64,000 nt of DNA. Source: Methanobrevibacter sp. (GTDB lineage: Archaea > Methanobacteriota > Methanobacteria > Methanobacteriales > Methanobacteriaceae). The notes beneath the pieces were generated by a model. The model ran no database searches. It was not told the DNA's origin and saw nothing but the letters and a program-made list of their open reading frames with translations. The DNA lies in the NCBI RefSeq assembly GCF_017406825.1, contig NZ_JAFQXT010000003.1:33154-97153 (forward strand), written 5' to 3'. The position numbers were made by a program, and so were the translations under genes. Shown here piece by piece: positions 34,735-43,946 of this stretch (position 1 is its first letter; each line of letters begins with the position of its first letter).

Positions 34735-37176
34735 ATGGAAGAAAATAGATGTTATGATGTGGACTGTGAAGATGAACAATGTCGCAAACCTGAACATTAC
34801 AATTACATCTGTTTTGACCCTGAATGTGAAGATATTCACTGCGAAAATTCTAATCATTATGACAAACAGTTATTAAAAGACTATCAGAACAGCACTGATT
34901 TAAGTGTACATGACCACAGAGAAGAAATTGACTATGATAAAGATGTAGATATCAATCTTTGTGCCTGTCCTGATTGTGCGGACGATGAAGAACATGACCA
35001 CGACCACCATGGACATGACCACGACCATCATGACCACAATCATGAGCATGAGCATCATCATGAGCATCATCATGAGCATGACCACCATGGACATGACCAC
35101 GATCATAATCATATTAAAGAAGATGTTTGTGCTGATGAGTCTTGTGATTGTCATGACCATGACCACCATCACGATGATGATGTTGAATTCAGCCTTTGCG
35201 CTTGTCCTGATTGTGCAGATGGTGAAGATGACCATGGACATGACCACGGGCATGACCATGCACATGGCGACGGGGAATTATTCGCTGAAGGAAAGCCATT
35301 GATTGCAAACAGACCAATCCAAATCATTCTTGCAAGCGGAATACTATTTGTTTTAGGCCATATTTTTGAATGGTTGTCATTCAGTCCTACAATCGTAACT
35401 GTTACCTATATGGCAGGTGCAATTATTGCAGGTTATGAAATTGCTATTTTGGCATATAAATCATTAGTAAATAGGCATACAGTCGGCCCTGCAATGTTGG
35501 TATGTATTGCTTGTGTTGCGTCATTCATTATCGGACATCCCGAAGAAGGCGCTGCCGTTACATTCCTTTACTATATTGCGGAATTCTTAGAGGATCTTGC
35601 AGAACACAGAGCTAAACGCTCAATCAAGTCATTGGTTGAAATTGCTCCGGATACTGCTAGAGTTAAAGTGGGGGACAAAGAAGAGATTAGAAACGTGGAT
35701 GAAGTTAACATTGGAGACATTGTAATCGTAAAACCTGGAGATAAGGTTCCTTTGGATGGGGAAGTAATTTTCGGTTCCTCTTCTATCAACCAGGCATCAA
35801 TCACTGGTGAAAGCGTTCCGGTTCTAAAAGAGGTTGGGGACAATGTCTTTTCAGGAACTGTTAACGAAGACGGCTATCTTGAAATTAAAGTAACAACCGA
35901 AGCTAAGGATTCAGTAATCTCAAAAATCGTCACATTGGTTAAAAGATCACAGCTCAACCGTTCCGAAACCGAGACTTTGGTTGAAAGGGTGGCTAAATAT
36001 TATACTCCAATCATGATGGTTGCAGCCATCTGCGTTGCATTTATTCCGCCATTGTTGTTTGCTCAGAACCTGGTTGACTGGGTTTATAAGGCACTTTCAC
36101 TTCTGGTAATTTCATGTCCTTGCGCATTCTTGATTTCAACACCTGTCGGTATGGTGTCCGCAATCACTTCAGCTACCAGAAACGGAGTCATCATTAAGGG
36201 CAGTACCTATGTGGAGGAAATGCGTAACGTCAAAGCGGTTATTTTTGATAAGACAGGTACCTTAACAGAAGGAAAACTTAAGTTAAGTGATGTTGAAGTT
36301 TTGGATGAACGTTTCTCAAAAGAAGAAATCGTAAAGATTGCGGCTTCTTTGGAATCCCAATCTTCTCACCCTATCGCTAAAGCTATTGTAAACTATGCCA
36401 ATGAAAACAATATCGTCTTCGATATTATTCAGGACTTCAGGAATGTTCCAGGCAAAGGAATCGTAGCCAACATCAATGGCGAGCAGTTCTATGCCGCTAA
36501 CGAATCATTGATTGAAGGAAGTTCCTTTGACATTTCAAGAGATGAAATCAATAAGTATTCCAGCGAAGGAAAAACTCTGATATTTGTCGGAAATGCCGAA
36601 AAGGTCTTGGGAATCATAACTGTCTCAGATAAAATCAGGGACAACGCTTCTGAAGTTATTGCTGATTTGAAAGACCAAGGCGTACAGACAATCATGCTTA
36701 CCGGGGACAATAAGCTTGCCGCAAAAAGTGTAGCGTCCGAAATCGGCATAGATTACGTTTATTCCAATCTGCTTCCTGAAGATAAATTGAATATCTTGGA
36801 CACAATCAGAAATAAGTTTGGTGATGTGGCTATGGTTGGTGACGGTATCAATGACGCGCCTGCCCTGGCACGTTCAAACATTGGTATTGCAATGGGTGCC
36901 GCGGGTTCTGATGTGGCCATTGAAACCGCAGATATTGCATTGATGCAGGATGATATATCAAAACTTCCATATCTATTCGCTTTAAGCCGTAAGACAATGG
37001 GAATTATTAAACAGAATATTTCTATTGCCATTTTGGTCAAGCTATTATGTGTAATCCTTGCGATTATGGGAATTATCACATTGATGATGTCTGTTGGTTT
37101 TGGTGATTTGGGATTGACAATACTTGTTATCTTGAATTCATTTAGAATTGGAATGGTGAAAGATCCACTATTCTAA
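34735..37176 (+). CDS. P1B-type heavy-metal ATPase with His/Cys-rich N-terminus (ZntA/CadA-like)
   Basis: Metal efflux pump. The membrane metal site is CPC at residues 461-463 (SCPCAFLISTPV), phosphorylated Asp505 in DKTGTLTEG, HP motif SSHPIAK, and the hinge GDGINDAPALARS. CPC followed by SxP-type residues fits Zn/Cd/Pb transport. The first 190 residues are not the usual ferredoxin-like domain: they hold CYDVDCEDEQC and CFDPECEDIHC repeats, two LCACPDCAD motifs, and a long His-Asp run (about residues 85-178). This is probably a metal buffer. Operon with arsR; its 3' end is duplicated at 38380. Confidence 0.92.
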   Translation: MEENRCYDVDCEDEQCRKPEHYNYICFDPECEDIHCENSNHYDKQLLKDYQNSTDLSVHDHREEIDYDKDVDINLCACPDCADDEEHDHDHHGHDHDHHDHNHEHEHHHEHHHEHDHHGHDHDHNHIKEDVCADESCDCHDHDHHHDDDVEFSLCACPDCADGEDDHGHDHGHDHAHGDGELFAEGKPLIANRPIQIILASGILFVLGHIFEWLSFSPTIVTVTYMAGAIIAGYEIAILAYKSLVNRHTVGPAMLVCIACVASFIIGHPEEGAAVTFLYYIAEFLEDLAEHRAKRSIKSLVEIAPDTARVKVGDKEEIRNVDEVNIGDIVIVKPGDKVPLDGEVIFGSSSINQASITGESVPVLKEVGDNVFSGTVNEDGYLEIKVTTEAKDSVISKIVTLVKRSQLNRSETETLVERVAKYYTPIMMVAAICVAFIPPLLFAQNLVDWVYKALSLLVISCPCAFLISTPVGMVSAITSATRNGVIIKGSTYVEEMRNVKAVIFDKTGTLTEGKLKLSDVEVLDERFSKEEIVKIAASLESQSSHPIAKAIVNYANENNIVFDIIQDFRNVPGKGIVANINGEQFYAANESLIEGSSFDISRDEINKYSSEGKTLIFVGNAEKVLGIITVSDKIRDNASEVIADLKDQGVQTIMLTGDNKLAAKSVASEIGIDYVYSNLLPEDKLNILDTIRNKFGDVAMVGDGINDAPALARSNIGIAMGAAGSDVAIETADIALMQDDISKLPYLFALSRKTMGIIKQNISIAILVKLLCVILAIMGIITLMMSVGFGDLGLTILVILNSFRIGMVKDPLF

Positions 37177-37182
37177 TTTTAC
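37132..37182 (+). repeat. 51-bp direct repeat, copy 1 (3' end of the metal ATPase gene)
   Basis: Begins exactly at the codon for L in LNSFRIGMVKDPLF and runs past the stop codon. It matches 38380-38430 at 50 of 51 positions; the one difference is silent (CCA or CCG for Pro). Together the copies bracket the rhuM gene. Confidence 0.9.
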
Positions 37183-37361
37183 CTTTTTTTTAAAAATTTA
37201 AATCTCTTTTTTTACTATTTTTTTATAATAATATTGCTTTTAATCCGTAATATTGATTTTACTTTGAAATATTGCCTTCATTTATTCCAAAAACCTTATA
37301 AATTTTAAAAAACTATAAATAAATAACTATTTGCTCGATAATTTTTAAAAGAGGTTTTTAT

Positions 37362-38372
37362 ATGAAAGAAAATCAGATAATAAGAACATTACTCTATGTT
37401 GGCAATGAAGGTGAAGTGTCTATGGATGTAATCATAGACCATGAACAGGAAACTATGTGGGCTACTCAGAAAACTATGGCAGAATTGTTTGATGTAAAAG
37501 AGCATACAATTAATTATCATCTAAAAAATATTTTTAGAGATGGTGAATTGAATGAAAATTCAGTTACTCGAAAAATTCGAGTAACTGCATCTGATGGTAA
37601 AAAATATAATACTGGTTTTTATAATTTAGATGCAATCATATCTGTGGGTTATCGAGTGAACTCTAAAAATGCAACACATTTTAGGATTTGGGCTACTGGA
37701 GTTTTAAAAGAATTCATTGTAAAAGGATTTGTTTTAGACGATGAACTATTGAAAAATGGTTCCAGGTTTGGAAAAGATTATTTCCAGGATTTGCTTGAAA
37801 GAATTCGTGAGATAAGAGTTTCCGAGAGGAGATTCTATGAGAAATTGACAGATTTGTATGCAACAAGTCATGATTATAACAAAAATGCTGAAATCACTCA
37901 GGAATTCTATGCAAAAGTTCAAAACAAACTCCATTATGCAATTTCTGGAATGACTGCTCCTGAGATAATCAAAAATCGTGCAAGCAGTGAGAAGGAAAAT
38001 ATGGGTTTGACATCTTGGAAACATTCTCCTAAAGGTAAAATTCAATTAAGTGATACTAAAATTGCTAAAAACTACTTGTCTGAAGAGGAGTTGGCTGAAC
38101 TCAATAAGCTTGTGGAATTGTATCTTAATTTTGCAGAACTTCAAGCAACAAGGCGGATTCCTATGGCAATGAAAGACTGGGCGGAAGAATTGGACAAGTT
38201 TTTAGACTTTGTGGGTTATCAAATCTTGGAGGGTAAAGGAAAAGTTAGTCGTAGTGAAATTAATGAGTTTGTTGAAGTGGAATTTGACAAGTTCAGACCA
38301 ATCCAGGATAAGTTATATAAATCTGATTATAACGAATTTGAAGAAAGAACTAGAAAGCTGATAAATAAGTAA
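37362..38372 (+). CDS. RhuM-family protein
   Basis: A 336-residue protein of the RhuM family (named for a Salmonella pathogenicity-island gene, scattered on mobile DNA). The N-terminal part (MWATQKTMAELFDVKEHTINYHLKNIFRDGEL) looks like a helix-turn-helix with a beta hairpin, followed by SVTRKIRVTASDGKKYNTGFYNLDAIISVGYRVNS. The C-terminal 200 residues are helical. Function is not established; island context suggests a mobile-element or defence role. Bounded by two copies of the metal-ATPase 3' end, with its own 180-base leader. Its AT-rich codon use is plain but not striking. Likely acquired horizontally. Confidence 0.8.
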   Translation: MKENQIIRTLLYVGNEGEVSMDVIIDHEQETMWATQKTMAELFDVKEHTINYHLKNIFRDGELNENSVTRKIRVTASDGKKYNTGFYNLDAIISVGYRVNSKNATHFRIWATGVLKEFIVKGFVLDDELLKNGSRFGKDYFQDLLERIREIRVSERRFYEKLTDLYATSHDYNKNAEITQEFYAKVQNKLHYAISGMTAPEIIKNRASSEKENMGLTSWKHSPKGKIQLSDTKIAKNYLSEEELAELNKLVELYLNFAELQATRRIPMAMKDWAEELDKFLDFVGYQILEGKGKVSRSEINEFVEVEFDKFRPIQDKLYKSDYNEFEERTRKLINK

Positions 38373-38379
38373 TATTTTT

Positions 38380-38430
38380 TTGAATTCATTTAGAATTGGA
38401 ATGGTGAAAGATCCGCTATTCTAATTTTAC
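38380..38430 (+). repeat. 51-bp direct repeat, copy 2 (relic of a metal-ATPase 3' end)
   Basis: Encodes LNSFRIGMVKDPLF plus stop in the same register as the intact gene, but no longer has a gene in front of it. It lies 7 bases after the rhuM stop. The repeat spacing defines a 1,248-bp unit (37183-38430 or 37132-38379). Confidence 0.9.
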
Positions 38431-38623
38431 TTATTTTTTTATTTTTTTTAGTGTGTATTGCATTCTATGGATTTTGCTAAGGAAAAACCCAATTCAACCA
38501 TGTTAATTTTTCATATAATTAAACAAACGCATATCTTTTCAAGCTGCCAGATTCTCTCTTGGAAAAGCAATATAATTCATTCAAAAAATTAATAAAAAAA
38601 GGAAAATCTCTAAAAAATTAATT

Positions 38624-39238
38624 TTAGAGATTATTTATTTCATCAAATTTTAAAATATCATCACATAAAACTTCAAGAAGTTCATCATCGTGACTAACGG
38701 CCAGTATTCCAATGTTGTTCGCTTTGCAGTGTGTAATAAGTGATTCCCAGATTTGTACTTGGGTAACAGCATCAAGCATAGTGCTTATCTCGTCCGCAAT
38801 AATGAATTTTGTTTGTGGATTAAGAGCTCTCAATATGCTGAAACGCTGCAATTCTCCACCGGAAAGTTCGCTTGGCCAGCGTGTTAACCATGAATCCTTA
38901 AGGCCGAAAGTATCCTTCAAATCCTGAGAGGGAGTCCAGGACTCATTCAGTACTTTTTCCATCTTCCATTTAGGATTCATTGTCTTTTCAGGGTGTTGGA
39001 ATATTAACTGAACAGGATAAAATCCTTTTGTTGGAATTTTATTGCCGTCAATTGTCACGTCTCCTGAATAATTGGATATGTGGCCTGAAAGTATCTTGCA
39101 CAATGTACTTTTACCACTACCACTATCCCCAATCAGACCGATGATTTGATCACTGTTCAGGGATAATGATACATCTTTCAATATTTGTCTTTTTTTAGTG
39201 TATGAAAAAGAAATATTATTTGCCTTAAGCTCCATCAT
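38624..39238 (-). CDS. Nickel/peptide ABC transporter ATPase, NikE/OppF-like, system 1
   Basis: A short 204-residue ATPase: Walker A GDSGSGKST, signature LSGGELQR, Walker B FIIADEISTMLD, H-loop SHDDEL. It lacks the C-terminal peptide-transport extension, as in NikE-type subunits. It overlaps the next upstream gene by 14 bases. Last gene of the minus-strand operon SBP-permease-permease-ATPase-ATPase (43710 to 38624). Close paralog at 45314. Confidence 0.85.
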   Translation of the reverse strand: MMELKANNISFSYTKKRQILKDVSLSLNSDQIIGLIGDSGSGKSTLCKILSGHISNYSGDVTIDGNKIPTKGFYPVQLIFQHPEKTMNPKWKMEKVLNESWTPSQDLKDTFGLKDSWLTRWPSELSGGELQRFSILRALNPQTKFIIADEISTMLDAVTQVQIWESLITHCKANNIGILAVSHDDELLEVLCDDILKFDEINNL

Positions 39239-40172
39239 TTACCCCCTTGTAGTTAAAGCATCTAATCATTATGCTCTCATGTTCTTCAAGTTGAGGTTTG
39301 CTGTTTGCACATTTGTCTAATCGTATTGGACAATTCTCGTAATATGGACATCCAGGAACCTCATCTAATGGTTGAACCCCTTCGGTTAATTTGAAACCGT
39401 TTTTAGGCAGAGAGTTAATCAGGGCCTTGGAATATGGATGCAATACCTTTTCAGCATCTTTGAAGTTTTCAACGGTGTTGATTTCAATAACATAACCTGA
39501 ATAGAATATGGCTATCCTATCTGCTGTTTTTAGGGCCACATCAATTTCGTGGGTAATCAGCAACACGCCTTTTCCATGGTCTTTCAGATTTTTTATGTCC
39601 TTGATTGTTTCTTCAACGCTTTTCTTGTCAAGACCTGGTGTTGGTTCATCGGCAATCAATAAAGTAGGGTCCCTTACCAATGCAGTGGACAGCAACACTT
39701 TCCTTGCCATTCCTCCGGACAATTCAAATGGATACAAGTCATCCACGCTTTCATCCAATCCGTATTTGTTAAAGACCTCTCTTTGTATTATTTTCCTTTC
39801 GGCATGTTCCTTTTCGTCTTCACATTCGCCAATGGCCTGTTCGGATACTTTCATGAGAGGATCCAAGTAGTTCACTGATTGGGGAATTAATGAAATTTCT
39901 TTGCCTCTTATCTGTTCTTTCAATTCCTGGTCTAAAACTTGGCCTTTGTATTTGATTTCTCCTGTCACTTTCGAGTTATACGGCAAGATTCCCAATATTG
40001 AATGGGCCAAAAGACTTTTACCTGAACCGCTGGAACCCAATACTGCAACAATCTCGCTTTCATCAACCTCAATGGTCAAATCTGATATGACCTTGCTGTC
40101 GTGCCTATTCAATCCTTGAACATACTGTGTAAAAGATATTGATAAATTATTCACTTCTAGTAATTTTCCCAT
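39225..40172 (-). CDS. Nickel/peptide ABC transporter ATPase, NikD/OppD-like, system 1
   Basis: Walker A GSSGSGKSLLAH, signature LSGGMARK, Walker B LLIADEPTPGLD, H-loop THEIDVA. The C-terminal four-Cys tail (PGCPYYENCPIRLDKCANS ... IRC) typical of Opp/Nik ATPases follows; in some members it binds an Fe-S cluster. The ATG at 40172 (MGKLLEVNN) is preferred, with GGTGAT upstream; the longer frame overlaps the permease gene. 315 residues. Confidence 0.86.
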   Translation of the reverse strand: MGKLLEVNNLSISFTQYVQGLNRHDSKVISDLTIEVDESEIVAVLGSSGSGKSLLAHSILGILPYNSKVTGEIKYKGQVLDQELKEQIRGKEISLIPQSVNYLDPLMKVSEQAIGECEDEKEHAERKIIQREVFNKYGLDESVDDLYPFELSGGMARKVLLSTALVRDPTLLIADEPTPGLDKKSVEETIKDIKNLKDHGKGVLLITHEIDVALKTADRIAIFYSGYVIEINTVENFKDAEKVLHPYSKALINSLPKNGFKLTEGVQPLDEVPGCPYYENCPIRLDKCANSKPQLEEHESIMIRCFNYKGVNDGA

Positions 40173-40185
40173 AATATCACCAAAA

Positions 40186-41037
40186 TCATTTATTCGCCTC
40201 TGAAGGATCAAATAATCGTTTTAAATTGTCTCCTAAAATATCAAACAACAGTACAACTATCAGCAGCGCAACTCCAGGGAAGAATGCCAACCACCATGCT
40301 CCCATTGCAAGGTATGTCATTGATTCAGATAGAATTATACCGATTGCAGGTTCATGTGGAGATAAACCAAATCCTAAGAATGTTACACTTGACTCGTGCA
40401 TGATTGCATGTGGGAATACAAGCAAGGTTCCTACGAATATCTGTGAAAGCACTAATGGTATGATGTGTTCTTTTGCAATCCACAATTTACTTTTACCGAA
40501 TCTTTCGGATAATGCAACATATTCGGATGTGTTGATTTGAAGCACTTCCGCTCTCAATACTCTTGTCAGGTTCACCCAGTGTGAAAACGCAACGGCCATC
40601 GTTACACCAAAGGCCCCCTTACCTAATGAGATTGAAATCATCATGATTAACAGTATGTGAGGTATTGATGCGAATAAATCGATTAACCATGATACGAATT
40701 CATCACATTTGCTGTTGATACTTGCAATGACCGCCAAGATTGTAGCTATTATACTTGAAATTATTGATGCGCCTATTCCAATCATGATACTCAAGCTTAA
40801 ACCTTTTAGTGTCCTAATGAACATATCTCTTCCCATCCAGTCGGTACCGAAAAGGTGTTCAAATGAAGGAGGTTGCATTTTCACGGCAAAATCTGTAGGC
40901 AGATTGGCGTCTATCATCATTCCATTAATGAAAATGATTACTAAAACGAATCCGGTCAGCCCTATTGTCAAAAGTGTTTTTTGCCTTAAGTTCAGGGAAC
41001 TGAAAAGGCCCCTATTATACCAAGGTGTTTCAGTCAT
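40186..41037 (-). CDS. Nickel/peptide ABC transporter permease, NikC/DppC-like, system 1
   Basis: Integral membrane protein with about six helices and the coupling EAA-like loop (LRAEVLQINTSEYVALSERFGKSKLWIAKEHIIPLVLSQ). N-terminal conserved HLFGTDWMGRDMF and later MHESSVTFLGFGLSPHEPAIGIILSES match NikC/DppC. The ATG at 41037 is chosen from AGGAG 8 bases before it. It overlaps the NikB-like gene by 8 bases. Confidence 0.87.
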   Translation of the reverse strand: MTETPWYNRGLFSSLNLRQKTLLTIGLTGFVLVIIFINGMMIDANLPTDFAVKMQPPSFEHLFGTDWMGRDMFIRTLKGLSLSIMIGIGASIISSIIATILAVIASINSKCDEFVSWLIDLFASIPHILLIMMISISLGKGAFGVTMAVAFSHWVNLTRVLRAEVLQINTSEYVALSERFGKSKLWIAKEHIIPLVLSQIFVGTLLVFPHAIMHESSVTFLGFGLSPHEPAIGIILSESMTYLAMGAWWLAFFPGVALLIVVLLFDILGDNLKRLFDPSEANK

Positions 41038-42025
41038 TGTCCTCACTCCTTAATCTAGGATCGACATATTGGTAAATCACATCTGCAATAAAGTTTCCTG
41101 CAAATACGAAGATGGCACTGATAATAACAACACCTAACAGTAATGGAACATCAGATCTTAATCCCGCAGCAACAGCAGCCTGTCCGATTCCAGGATATGC
41201 GAATACCTGTTCGACAAGTATTGTTCCGCCAAACAGTTCATTGAATGATAAGAACTGAATTGTGATTGCCGGAAGAAGAATGTTTCTTATTCCGTGATTC
41301 TTTATGATTCCCCAAAAGCTTTCACCTCTAGCTTGTGCAAATAGGAAATAATCACTTTTCTTGACGCTGATGAGCTTATCTCTAGTATACATTGTTAAGG
41401 ATGCGATTCCTACAATACTTAATGTTATTGCCGGCAATATCAGTCTGTATAACCATTGCCAGAATGTCACTGTGTCTGACAGTTGGCCGATAGGTACTGA
41501 AAGTCCTATAGGGAACCATCCCAGATAAACGGAAAAAACCATTAAAAATACTAATCCTATCCAGAAGGTGGGTGTGGATTGTAATATGTAGCAGTATGTT
41601 TTAATAACTTTGTCTATCCAGCTTCCTTCTTTTGCACCTGCAAGAACTCCTAATCCGAAACCTACAACTGCAGATATAATCCATGAAACTGCCATAAGAA
41701 TAAATGATGAGGTGAATTTCTGTACAATCACTTCGGTTACGGGAACTCTATAAATCAATGAAAAACCCATGCTTCCTGATGCCAATGTCTGAAGCCAACC
41801 CAGTACTCTTTCACCTAATGTCAAATTTGTCCCCCAATATTCTCCTATTATTGCTAATTGTTCCTGACTAACGATTCTTTGACCAAGATATGCCTGAACA
41901 GGGTCAATTGGAGACATTTGTATCATAATAAAACTAATTGCTGCAATAACAATTAATAAAATCAGTAATCTAATAGCTTTTAATCCTAAAAATTTAGCTA
42001 TTTTTTTAGTGTTAATCTTAATCAT
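41030..42025 (-). CDS. Nickel/peptide ABC transporter permease, NikB/DppB-like, system 1
   Basis: 331 residues with about six helices. It has the DppB/NikB signatures QMSPIDPVQAYLGQ, SGSMGFSLIYRVPVTEVI, the coupling loop LFAQARGESFWGIIKNHGIRNILLPAIT, and FGGTILVEQVFAYPGIGQAAVAA. It pairs with the NikC-like subunit to form the channel. Confidence 0.87.
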   Translation of the reverse strand: MIKINTKKIAKFLGLKAIRLLILLIVIAAISFIMIQMSPIDPVQAYLGQRIVSQEQLAIIGEYWGTNLTLGERVLGWLQTLASGSMGFSLIYRVPVTEVIVQKFTSSFILMAVSWIISAVVGFGLGVLAGAKEGSWIDKVIKTYCYILQSTPTFWIGLVFLMVFSVYLGWFPIGLSVPIGQLSDTVTFWQWLYRLILPAITLSIVGIASLTMYTRDKLISVKKSDYFLFAQARGESFWGIIKNHGIRNILLPAITIQFLSFNELFGGTILVEQVFAYPGIGQAAVAAGLRSDVPLLLGVVIISAIFVFAGNFIADVIYQYVDPRLRSEDND

Positions 42026-42105
42026 CTCCAGTCTGTAAAAAACTTGTTCTAAAAAAGAAGTAAAAAAATGATTTATATAAAATAAATCATTTTAAATTTA
42101 GATAT

Positions 42106-43710
42106 TTATGCTTCAGTAGCATTTATACGTTTCCAATCGTAGATGTTACCCCAGATGTCTCCACCGTGTGGGTAGATGAGGTGTGTGCTGTTGGAAATGT
42201 CTAAGTCATCACTTACGAAGTATGTGTAGTCCATTGTTCCAATCCATAAGTAAGGATAGTTGGAGTTTGCTTGTTGTGATGCTTGAGACCAGGTAGCGTA
42301 TGAACTTTCAAGGTCTTGTGCCATTGCAGCGTCGATTAATGAGTCCACTGCTGAATCATTAAGGCACTCTGGGTTATCGAATCCTTGAGCAGCTACTCTT
42401 GAATCGTATTGATGTTGGATTGAGAATGGGTCTGCTGAACCGAATCCCCATACCACTCCTTGGCTGAGTGAATTAGGGGTAATGTCATCCCAACTTCCAC
42501 CTACAGGGGTGATTTCAATACCAATCTCTTTAGCTTGTTCTGCAACTGCTACAGCAATAGCTTGTCTTTCTGTTGCTTTTGAATTGTAGTAGATTGAGAA
42601 TTCAGCTTTCTGACCGTCTTTTTCTACGATTCCGTCACCGTCAGTATCTTCCCATCCTGCAGCTGAAAGAACATCTTTTGCTCCGTCAATGTCTCCATCA
42701 GTATATGTTGGCTCAAATGACCATTGTAATTGGTCGGCTACACCGTTGTATGATTCATCACCGTATCCATTCAAGGAACCTTCGATTAATGCGCTTCTGT
42801 TGATGCCCATGTTCAATGCTTCCCTTATAGCAGGGTCACCGGTTACATTGTTACCAATTGTATAATTGTCTGCGGATAATTTTCCTTCATCCATTTGGGT
42901 AGGTAATGAGATTCCACGTACATCGATAGAATCGAAGTATTCCATGTGGTAACCGTCAACTTTTTCATTTGCATATGCTACAGGTACTTCAGCAATATCT
43001 AAGTCCCCGTTTTTGATTGCTGCAAATGCTGCATCGGAGTCAAGGAATAAGTTGGTAATTTTATCGAAGTATGGTTCTTGACCATAGTAGTCAGGGTTTT
43101 TCTCTAGGATAAATTGTTGTCCTTTATCCCATTGAGCTAATTTATAAGGTCCTGATCCGATAGGGTTTTGACCGTATGAATCTTCATCATAGTTAGCTTC
43201 AGGCACGATTCCAACATCTGTTAATTTGTTAATGAATGTAGAGTCTGCTTTGTTAAGAGTGAATACTACTTTATCTCCATCGGCTTTTGCTTCTTCCATG
43301 GAACTCAAGTCAGCTCCTTCACCTAACTCTTTTGCTTTGTTGTATGAAAATGCTACGTCTCCTGCGGTTAATTTGGAACCGTCAGTGAAATTTACATCGT
43401 CACGGATTGTAACTGTATAAGTTTTCAAATCGCTTGAAATTTCATAATCTGTAGCCAGGTCATTCACGAAATTATTGTCTTTGTCTCTTTTTAGAATTGT
43501 ACTTTGGATAAGAGGGTCTGTTCCTGAATCGTGGTATCCCCAACCGTGCATTGGGTCAAAACCATATTCAGGTTCTTCGCCGTGAGCGGCTACACAAGCT
43601 ACCAATTCGTTTGGAGCATGTTCGGTGGAGCCTCCTCCTAAAGCAAAAGCACCTATACCAATTATTGCGAGAACCGCAATAACTGCACCTATAATGTATT
43701 TTGTTTCCAT
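42106..43710 (-). CDS. Nickel/peptide ABC transporter substrate-binding protein, system 1
   Basis: 534-residue SBP of the NikA/OppA family with an N-terminal membrane anchor (YIIGAVIAVLAIIGIGAFALGGG). FDPMHGWGYHDSGTDPLIQST and ATDYEISSDLKTYTVTIRDDVNFTDGSKLTAGDVAFSYNKA are typical of nickel or metallophore binders in methanogens and clostridia. The external domain should face the pseudo-periplasm. First gene of its operon; a paired AGTAWTACT operator lies 56-96 bases upstream. A His near the pocket (HGWGYH) may help bind a metal complex, an inference. Confidence 0.84.
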   Translation of the reverse strand: METKYIIGAVIAVLAIIGIGAFALGGGSTEHAPNELVACVAAHGEEPEYGFDPMHGWGYHDSGTDPLIQSTILKRDKDNNFVNDLATDYEISSDLKTYTVTIRDDVNFTDGSKLTAGDVAFSYNKAKELGEGADLSSMEEAKADGDKVVFTLNKADSTFINKLTDVGIVPEANYDEDSYGQNPIGSGPYKLAQWDKGQQFILEKNPDYYGQEPYFDKITNLFLDSDAAFAAIKNGDLDIAEVPVAYANEKVDGYHMEYFDSIDVRGISLPTQMDEGKLSADNYTIGNNVTGDPAIREALNMGINRSALIEGSLNGYGDESYNGVADQLQWSFEPTYTDGDIDGAKDVLSAAGWEDTDGDGIVEKDGQKAEFSIYYNSKATERQAIAVAVAEQAKEIGIEITPVGGSWDDITPNSLSQGVVWGFGSADPFSIQHQYDSRVAAQGFDNPECLNDSAVDSLIDAAMAQDLESSYATWSQASQQANSNYPYLWIGTMDYTYFVSDDLDISNSTHLIYPHGGDIWGNIYDWKRINATEA

Positions 43711-43765
43711 TTTTTTTCCTCATTTAAAAATTATGTTTGTTAAAAATCTAAAGTAATATCCGCTC

Positions 43766-43806
43766 GGTATTACTATTTTATATTAATTTATCAATTAAGT
43801 AATACT
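43766..43806. promoter_or_regulatory. Paired operator upstream of system 1
   Basis: Cores GGTATTACT (43766-43774) and AGTAATACT (43798-43806); starts 32 bp apart. A third weaker core AGTAATATC is at 43752. This is one of four such pairs among the transporter promoters. Confidence 0.6.
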
Positions 43807-43946
43807 TTTTAATTTAAAGATATTACGATTACTTCTTTATATTTTTAAGTATTTAAAAATAACTATTCACATCATGGTGTGGATATCCGTTGGTAACTGT
43901 TTAAGTAATTAAATTTATATTAAATAAATTTCAATTTTAATAATGT

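Noticed and set aside
34900..35302. Met- and Val-rich or Met- and Thr-rich frames opposite or beside the His-rich region
   Set aside because: They are shadows of the GACCATGACCAC-type repeat coding HD in the metal ATPase; the repeat is also not a CRISPR array.
37746..38045. 99-codon antisense frame in rhuM
   Set aside because: Shadow of the sense gene, no start signal.
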